A stretch of DNA of 64,000 nucleotides, from positions 1 through 64,000 of the forward strand of contig NZ_RQIH01000015.1 of the NCBI RefSeq assembly GCF_003939025.1. The letters are read 5' to 3'. The notes beneath the pieces are model-generated. The model saw only the letters and a program-made list of their open reading frames with translations. It searched no databases and was not told the DNA's origin. A program made the translations under genes and the position numbers. The number at the start of each line of letters is the position of its first letter. Positions within the stretch are counted from its first letter, which is position 1. Origin of the DNA: Rhizobium sophoriradicis. GTDB taxonomy: Bacteria; Pseudomonadota; Alphaproteobacteria; Rhizobiales; Rhizobiaceae. This document shows, piece by piece, positions 58,976 to 64,000 of the stretch.

Positions 58976-59011
58976 TGTCCTCAAGGACTGAATGCAATCT
59001 GGAGACCAGCA

Positions 59012-59938
59012 ATGTCGACCTTGAAATCCGGGGATACGCGCGGCCCCTCGCTCATGCAGAACAACAATGTGCTCGGCTTCCTGTTCATGCTGCCGGCCGC
59101 CGTGTTTCTGGTCTGCTTCCTCACCTATCCCCTGGGGCTCGGCGTCTGGCTTGGCTTTACCGACACGAGGATCGGCCGAGACGGCATCTTCATCGGCTTG
59201 GAGAATTATGAGTTCCTCGCCGATGACGCGGTTTTCTGGCTGTCGGTCTTCAACACCATCCTTTACACGCTGGTCGCGTCGGTGCTGAAATTCGCGCTCG
59301 GCCTGTGGCTGGCGCTGCTTCTGAACCAGCACCTTCCGTTCAAATCCTTCTTCCGGGCGATTGTGCTGCTGCCCTGGGTGGTGCCGACCGTGCTTTCGGC
59401 GCTCGCCTTCTGGTGGATCTACGATTCCCAGTTCTCAATCGTCTCCTGGTCTCTGATGAAGCTCGGCCTGATCGACGCGCCGATCAACTTCCTCGGCGAT
59501 CCCACAAATGCACGCATCTCTGTCATCGTCGCCAATGTCTGGCGCGGCATCCCCTTCGTGGCGATCTCGCTGCTCGCCGGCCTGCAGACCATCCCGGCCT
59601 CGCTGCAGGAGGCCGCCTCGCTCGATGGCGCGACGAGCTGGCAGCGATTCCGCTATGTGACGCTGCCGATGCTGACGCCGATCATCGCCGTCGTCATGAC
59701 CTTCTCGGTGCTCTTCACCTTCACGGATTTCCAGCTGATCTACGTGCTGACCAAGGGCGGGCCGGTCAACGCCACGCACCTGATGGCGACGCTGTCATTC
59801 CAGCGCGGCATTCCGGGTGGGCAGCTCGGCGAGGGCGCGGCCATCGCCGTTGCCATGGTGCCCTTCCTGCTCGGAGCCATCATGTTCAGCTTCTTCGGTC
59901 TGCAGCGCCGCAAATGGCAGCAGGGCGGCCAGGATTAA
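59012..59938 (+). CDS. ABC importer permease, MalF type
   Basis: The protein has 308 residues with six membrane segments (first: NNNVLGFLFMLPAAVFLVCF). The ATPase-docking loop reads LQEAASLDGATSWQRFRYVTLP. GGAG lies 9 nt ahead of ATG 59012, behind the hairpin at 58947. The following permease gene begins 12 bp behind its stop. Confidence 0.88.
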   Translation: MSTLKSGDTRGPSLMQNNNVLGFLFMLPAAVFLVCFLTYPLGLGVWLGFTDTRIGRDGIFIGLENYEFLADDAVFWLSVFNTILYTLVASVLKFALGLWLALLLNQHLPFKSFFRAIVLLPWVVPTVLSALAFWWIYDSQFSIVSWSLMKLGLIDAPINFLGDPTNARISVIVANVWRGIPFVAISLLAGLQTIPASLQEAASLDGATSWQRFRYVTLPMLTPIIAVVMTFSVLFTFTDFQLIYVLTKGGPVNATHLMATLSFQRGIPGGQLGEGAAIAVAMVPFLLGAIMFSFFGLQRRKWQQGGQD

Positions 59939-59950
59939 GGGGGTATAACG

Positions 59951-60850
59951 ATGTCGACCAATCTCAAAACGGCCGATGAGGTCCTGACCGACAATGCCGA
60001 GGGCATGAGCTATCTGAACCGCCTGCCGCGCCGCGTGGTGATGCTCTACCTGCCGATGGCGGTCTTCGTCTTTGTGCTGCTCTTTCCCTTCTATTGGATG
60101 GCGATCACCGCCGTGAAGCCGAACGAGCAGCTGACGGATTACAACAATTACAGCCCGTTCTGGGTGGTCGGGCCGACGTTCGACCACATCAAATACCTCT
60201 TCCTGGAAACCTCCTATCCGGGCTGGCTGTGGAACACGATGCTAGTGGCTGTGGGGTCGACGGCGCTGTCGCTCGTGGCCTCGGTCTTCGGCGCCTATGC
60301 GATCGAGCGCGTGCGCTTCACCGGCTCGCGGCAGATCGGCCTCGTCATCTTTCTCGCCTATCTCATTCCGCCGTCAATCCTGTTCATCCCGCTCGCCTTC
60401 ATCGTCTTCAAGCTCGGCATCTACGACTCGCGCCTGGCGCTGATCTTCACATACCCGACCTTCCTCATTCCCTTCTGCACCTGGCTGCTGATGGGCTATT
60501 TCCGCTCCATTCCGTTCGAACTGGAGGAAAGCGCGCTGGTCGATGGTGCCAACCGCTGGCAGATCCTGGTCAAAATCATCCTGCCGCTCGCCGTGCCCGG
60601 CCTGATCTCCGCCGGCATCTTCGCCTTCACCCTGTCGTGGAACGAATTCATCTATGCACTGACCTTCATCCAGTCCTCGGAGAATAAGACCATTCCGGTC
60701 GGGGTACTGACCGAGCTGGTGCGCGGCGACGTGTTCGAATGGGGATCGCTGATGGCCGGCGCGCTGTTCGGCTCGCTGCCTGTCGTCATCCTCTATTCCT
60801 TCTTCGTCGACTACTACGTGTCGTCGATGACGGGCGCGGTGAAGGAGTAG
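59951..60850 (+). CDS. ABC importer permease, MalG type
   Basis: The protein has 299 residues with six membrane segments; the N-terminal 30 residues are cytosolic and polar. The EAA loop reads ELEESALVDGANRWQILVKI. It ends the operon and a terminator-like hairpin follows after 26 bp. Confidence 0.88.
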   Translation: MSTNLKTADEVLTDNAEGMSYLNRLPRRVVMLYLPMAVFVFVLLFPFYWMAITAVKPNEQLTDYNNYSPFWVVGPTFDHIKYLFLETSYPGWLWNTMLVAVGSTALSLVASVFGAYAIERVRFTGSRQIGLVIFLAYLIPPSILFIPLAFIVFKLGIYDSRLALIFTYPTFLIPFCTWLLMGYFRSIPFELEESALVDGANRWQILVKIILPLAVPGLISAGIFAFTLSWNEFIYALTFIQSSENKTIPVGVLTELVRGDVFEWGSLMAGALFGSLPVVILYSFFVDYYVSSMTGAVKE

Positions 60851-60876
60851 CGCCCGGACCGGGCTTATCGGCAACG

Positions 60877-60902
60877 GGCAAGGCAAGTCATTTTGCCTTG
60901 CC
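60877..60902. terminator. Hairpin terminator between convergent operons
   Basis: GGCAAGGCAA and its perfect complement form a 10-bp stem with loop GTCATT. There is no T-run behind it. It lies between the erythronate operon and the convergent mutarotase-like gene. Confidence 0.65.
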
Positions 60903-61027
60903 ATCGAAGCCGCTCTGCACGCAGCACTGACAGTGCAGGGTAGCAGTGCGATTCCGCTCCAACACGCCGATACTCAGTGGCCCGGTTTTCGGCCAGGGCT
61001 CTACCCACCGATCTTGCGTCCTTCGCC

Positions 61028-62074
61028 TCAGTCGAGAAAGTGCGTCCGGAAAGCCAGGCGCCGGAACCCTCCTCGATCGCCGCAAACTTCTATCGCGCGG
61101 TCCACCACACGAATATCCTCGACGCGTTCGCCTGAAGGCCACGAGATGGCGCCTATGGCATGCCTCGCTTCAGCTTCCCCGTCCCGGACGAGGGTGAGTG
61201 CCCCGGGACCTGAGAGGTCGTTTTCGCTGGAGTGGCTGCGCAAGGCTGCGGCCGCACTCTCTTCGACCCCCAAACAGCCGAAGTGTCGGCTCGACCACGG
61301 GGGATAGTCGCGGCCGCCGTTGGAATGCCAGAAAATAGTCATGGGCAAGCGGCGGGCATTCCGGAGGGAAAGAAACAGATCTCCCTCGACCGGCCGCGTC
61401 ACCGCGGTCCAACCCAAGCTGTGTTCGCGGCCTTCTATGGCGATGACGACATCCTCATGCCGCGGGTTCCACGGGAACCGGCTCAGATCCACCGATCCGT
61501 CGATCCCAGGAAAGCGGTCGGGCGCCGTTGACCGCGAGGGGTAGCGCAGGCCGGAACGCCCACGGGCGGAATCGACTTCGGGCGGCGCCGGCGGCGTCTC
61601 CCATGCCGATTTGGGGGAGCAACTGATGAGTCCGCCCCGAGGCAGCGACACGTTGGCATGGTTCGAGATGGCAATGCGGCCGCTCCCGCCGGCGAAGACA
61701 TGGCGCTGGTAGACCCAGGCGTGCCCGTCTTCAACCTCGAGTTCCTTGGTGACGGTCGCGCCGCAGACGGTGCGTTGCAGCCTGGCCCGCAGCCGCCCGG
61801 CCTCCTGTTCGGTGACGTGCCAGGGTGAATTGGCGGTCCAGCCATGAAGGGGTGATCCCTCTTGGCTGCCTGCGAAGGGTGCGCAGAAGAAATCGCCGCC
61901 GAGCACCATCAGATGCGGCGGCGTACCGGGCGGCATTATCTCCTCCGTGCCGACCCAGGGCGCACGGTGCAGCAGAGCGATTTCGTGCCCCTCATCTTCC
62001 ACGGTAAAGCCGTCGAGGAGACCGGTCCGCGCATCGAAGCCGAAGCGGATTCCCTTGGCACGGATCTCGATCAT
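61028..62074 (-). CDS. Aldose-1-epimerase-like (galactose mutarotase fold) protein
   Basis: This 348-residue protein shows the pattern of mutarotase-like beta-sandwich proteins: HEIALLHRAPWVGTEEIMPP, then GGDFFCAPF with GSPLHGW, where the His is at a catalytic-like site. The usual second catalytic His and Glu are not clear to me, so activity on sugars is uncertain. It overlaps the ATPase gene by 4 bp and is the last gene of the ABC operon at the window end. It probably prepares the imported sugar by changing anomers, as inferred from position. Confidence 0.7.
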   Translation of the reverse strand: MIEIRAKGIRFGFDARTGLLDGFTVEDEGHEIALLHRAPWVGTEEIMPPGTPPHLMVLGGDFFCAPFAGSQEGSPLHGWTANSPWHVTEQEAGRLRARLQRTVCGATVTKELEVEDGHAWVYQRHVFAGGSGRIAISNHANVSLPRGGLISCSPKSAWETPPAPPEVDSARGRSGLRYPSRSTAPDRFPGIDGSVDLSRFPWNPRHEDVVIAIEGREHSLGWTAVTRPVEGDLFLSLRNARRLPMTIFWHSNGGRDYPPWSSRHFGCLGVEESAAAALRSHSSENDLSGPGALTLVRDGEAEARHAIGAISWPSGERVEDIRVVDRAIEVCGDRGGFRRLAFRTHFLD

Positions 62075-62832
62075 GCCGCGATATGTTCGCCTGTGATGAT
62101 CTTTTCGACCTCCTGGATCGATGAGGTCGCGGGGCTTAGATCATCGGCGACGACGGTGCCGCGTCGCATCACCACCATGCGGTCCACCACCTGGAAGACA
62201 TGATGGATGTTGTGCGCGATGAAAATGCAGGAGTGCCCGGTGTCGCGTGCCTCGCGCACGAAACGCAACACGCCCTGGGTTTCGGCGACACCGAGATTGT
62301 TGGTGGGTTCGTCAAGGACGATGAGGTCGCTGTCGAAATACATGGCGCGTGCGATTGCCACCGCCTGCCGTTCCCCGCCGGACAGCGATCCGATCGGCGT
62401 AGTGGGCGGAATGTTCTTCGAAATGCCGACTCGCTTCAGAAGATCGGCGGCAACTGCGTTCATCCGCTCCTGATCCAGCCGGTCGAGGAAGCGGGGGCCT
62501 GTTCTGAGCTCCCGTCCGAGAAAGAGATTGCGGGCAATGGAAAGCTGCGGGACCAGGGCAGAGTCTTGGTAGATGGTTTCGATGCCGCTCGCGATCGCGT
62601 CGTTGGTGCTGCGCAACCGCACTTCGCGGCCCTTGATGACGATCTGGCCGGACGTGTAGGGAACCGCGCCCGACAGCACCTTGATCAGGGTGGACTTGCC
62701 CGCGCCGTTATCGCCGAGAAGGCCGACGATCTCGCCCTTTCTTATGGTGAGGTTGACATCGCGCAAGGCGTGGACGCGACCATAGAATTTCTCAATGTGT
62801 CGCATCTCGACGAGGGTTTCGGTACCGCTCAT
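62071..62832 (-). CDS. ABC importer ATP-binding protein, FrcA type (single domain)
   Basis: This 253-residue ATPase has Walker A GDNGAGKST, signature LSGGERQ and Walker B LIVLDEPTNNLG. It has only one nucleotide-binding domain, while ribose/xylose-type (RbsA) proteins carry two. Single-domain versions of this subgroup are known from FrcA, the fructose importer ATPase of rhizobia. The ATG at 62832 is 2 bp behind the permease stop; the frame upstream overlaps the permease and is not coding. Confidence 0.87.
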   Translation of the reverse strand: MSGTETLVEMRHIEKFYGRVHALRDVNLTIRKGEIVGLLGDNGAGKSTLIKVLSGAVPYTSGQIVIKGREVRLRSTNDAIASGIETIYQDSALVPQLSIARNLFLGRELRTGPRFLDRLDQERMNAVAADLLKRVGISKNIPPTTPIGSLSGGERQAVAIARAMYFDSDLIVLDEPTNNLGVAETQGVLRFVREARDTGHSCIFIAHNIHHVFQVVDRMVVMRRGTVVADDLSPATSSIQEVEKIITGEHIAA

Positions 62833-62834
62833 CC

Positions 62835-63857
62835 TCAGACCCCCGTATTGTGCCGGCGCTCGAGGCCGGCATGGAGCGCCATCATCGCCAGGATGATCGC
62901 ACCGATGAAAATATTGTAGGCGAGACCGGGCACCCCGATCAGGACGATCCCGTTGCGCATCAGTCGCAGGATCAGGACGCCGAGCAGGGTCCCAAGAATT
63001 GTCCCGCGGCCGCCATTCAGCACGGTGCCGCCGATCACCACCATCGCGATGACCTCGAGTTCGTAGCCGGTTCCGGCATTGGGGTTGGCGGCCGAGACGC
63101 GGATCGACGAGACGATGCCGGCAAAGGCCGCCATTGCGGCAGACAGCATGAACAGGATGACCTTGACCCTGGCGATCGGCACCCCGCGGTTTCGGGCAGC
63201 ATTGGGATTGCCGCCGGTCGCCTGGATCCAGTTGCCGAACCGGGTGCGGGTCAGGACGTAGTGTAGCGCCAACGCTAGCACTACGAACCAGATGAGGCTC
63301 ATGAAAACACGCAGGTCGCCGATATAGAAGTCGCCGACCAGCAATTGCGCCAACCACTGCTCTTCGGCGTCCCAGGTGCGCTGCGGAAAGCCGGCCGTCA
63401 GCCACAAGGCCGTGCCGCGGATGACCAGCAGCGTACCCAGCGTCACCAGGAATGAAGGGATAGCGAGACGGGTGACGAACAGACCGTTGAAAAGACCGAT
63501 CGCCAGAGCGACGGCTATGCCCGCAAGGAACGCCAGCGGTAAGGGAAGCACGTCCGCATTGAACAAAGTCCACATCACCACGGGGGCGAAGCCGAAGACG
63601 GAACCGACCGAAAGGTCAAATTCTCCCGCGGTCATCAGAAGGGTCATTGCGAGCGCGATGAGGCCGAGTTCGACGGTGAAAGTGAGGGCATTGCCGACAT
63701 TGATCAGCGACAGGAAGGCGGGGTTGATCGCCGTGAAAATGACGAGCATCGCGATCAGAAGGACGAAAGGCCCGAATTCCGGATAGGCGATAAACGTCCT
63801 GACCAGGCTAGGCCTGTCGCGTGGCGGAGTAAGAGCGTCGCTGCTTTGCTCGATCAT
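62835..63857 (-). CDS. ABC importer permease, RbsC/FrcC type
   Basis: This 340-residue membrane protein has about ten segments. The family motif GEFDLSVGSVFGFAPVV (near residue 80) and ATGGNPNAARNRGVPI (near 215) are characteristic of ribose/fructose-type permeases. ATG 63857 is preferred over 63899, which precedes a strong hairpin. GAGAG lies upstream. Confidence 0.88.
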   Translation of the reverse strand: MIEQSSDALTPPRDRPSLVRTFIAYPEFGPFVLLIAMLVIFTAINPAFLSLINVGNALTFTVELGLIALAMTLLMTAGEFDLSVGSVFGFAPVVMWTLFNADVLPLPLAFLAGIAVALAIGLFNGLFVTRLAIPSFLVTLGTLLVIRGTALWLTAGFPQRTWDAEEQWLAQLLVGDFYIGDLRVFMSLIWFVVLALALHYVLTRTRFGNWIQATGGNPNAARNRGVPIARVKVILFMLSAAMAAFAGIVSSIRVSAANPNAGTGYELEVIAMVVIGGTVLNGGRGTILGTLLGVLILRLMRNGIVLIGVPGLAYNIFIGAIILAMMALHAGLERRHNTGV

Positions 63858-63885
63858 GGTGGACTCTCGCGTTGGGGCTATAACA

Positions 63886-63914
63886 GGCATCCGCGGCAAG
63901 CTACCGCGGATGCC
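63886..63914 (-). promoter_or_regulatory. Intercistronic hairpin behind binding-protein gene
   Basis: GGCATCCGCGG and its perfect complement form an 11-bp stem with a 7-nt loop, directly behind the stop of the truncated binding-protein gene and before the permease. Confidence 0.75.
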
Positions 63915-63926
63915 GGGTTGGCATGC

Positions 63927-64000
63927 TTATTTGCCGCCCATGATCTTAGCGTAGAACGGCGCCTTATCGGCCTCGTAGAGTGCGCCAGTGATGATGTCGA
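63927..64000 (-). CDS. ABC importer substrate-binding protein, C-terminal end only
   Basis: Only the last 24 codons are in the window. They end GALYEADKAPFYAKIMGGK, followed by TAA. Position before the FrcC/FrcA-type genes identifies it as the binding protein of a ribose/fructose-type importer. The tail itself resembles periplasmic sugar-binding proteins of this family. The start lies beyond the window. Confidence 0.7.
   Translation of the reverse strand, partial: DIITGALYEADKAPFYAKIMGGK

Noticed and set aside
1..64000. tRNA, rRNA, CRISPR arrays, transposases, integrases
   Set aside because: None was recognised on either strand. The only mobile-type sequences are non-coding intergenic repeats.

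Overview
The window looks like about 64 kb of an extrachromosomal replicon (megaplasmid or chromid) of a Rhizobium of the leguminosarum/etli type. Four things point there. The base composition is high-GC and the proteins have the character of Rhizobiaceae proteins. A RIME-type intergenic element is present. Many promoters match the alphaproteobacterial general-stress sigma factor EcfG. Three 16-bp palindromes match the parS consensus used by RepB of repABC plasmids. No rRNA, tRNA, CRISPR array, transposase or repABC operon is visible.

Layout. 0.4-6.3 kb: an NmrA-like oxidoreductase, a cupin, a PLP-dependent sulfur-amino-acid enzyme, a BrkB membrane protein and a class III adenylate cyclase. 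6.4-8.6 kb: a nearly gene-free stretch with the parS-like sites, an alpha-r14-type small RNA (two anti-Shine-Dalgarno loops plus a terminator) and a mosaic of degenerate repeats. 8.6-12.1 kb: a P-loop kinase, then an NAD-kinase-like protein and an SPFH protein divergent from an NrtR-like regulator, with a tandem palindromic operator between them. 12.8-18.8 kb: a LacI-controlled ABC importer plus a GH32 fructosidase, with no ATPase gene.

18.8-50.5 kb is a stress and signalling island, interrupted at 31.7-36.8 kb by a sugar-acid cassette. It holds an EcfG-type sigma factor, two DUF892 ferritin-like proteins, an unusual P450, a DUF4142 protein, and several small membrane or unknown proteins. It also holds three stand-alone Crp/Fnr regulators plus a decayed fourth, a receiver-Crp fusion, five further receiver proteins (one degenerate), three HisKA_2/HWE kinases (one fused to CheB-like and CheR domains), an active-looking CheB and a diguanylate cyclase. 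Ten candidate EcfG promoters (GGAAC, 16-17 bp, NGTT) lie in this island at the right distance from gene starts; an eleventh precedes the small secreted protein at 12.2 kb. The receiver-Crp fusion has the only perfect match. Most receivers carry the FATGY-type motif of the FAT GUY response regulators that feed the alphaproteobacterial general stress response, so kinases, receivers, sigma factor and Crp regulators may form one network.

The sugar-acid cassette is a FadR-type regulator, a DctPQM TRAP transporter and an L-idonate 5-dehydrogenase-like enzyme. 50.6-53.2 kb: DUF4334, phosphoesterase, DUF1206 and NUDIX proteins. 53.2-60.9 kb: a LacI regulator divergent from a DenD-like D-erythronate dehydrogenase, an SDR and a complete ABC importer. 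61.0-64.0 kb: an FrcBCA-like ABC importer with a mutarotase-like protein, its binding protein cut by the window end. In all four transporter loci a strong hairpin or hairpin-rich element sits directly behind the binding-protein gene, probably to set a high ratio of binding protein to membrane subunits.
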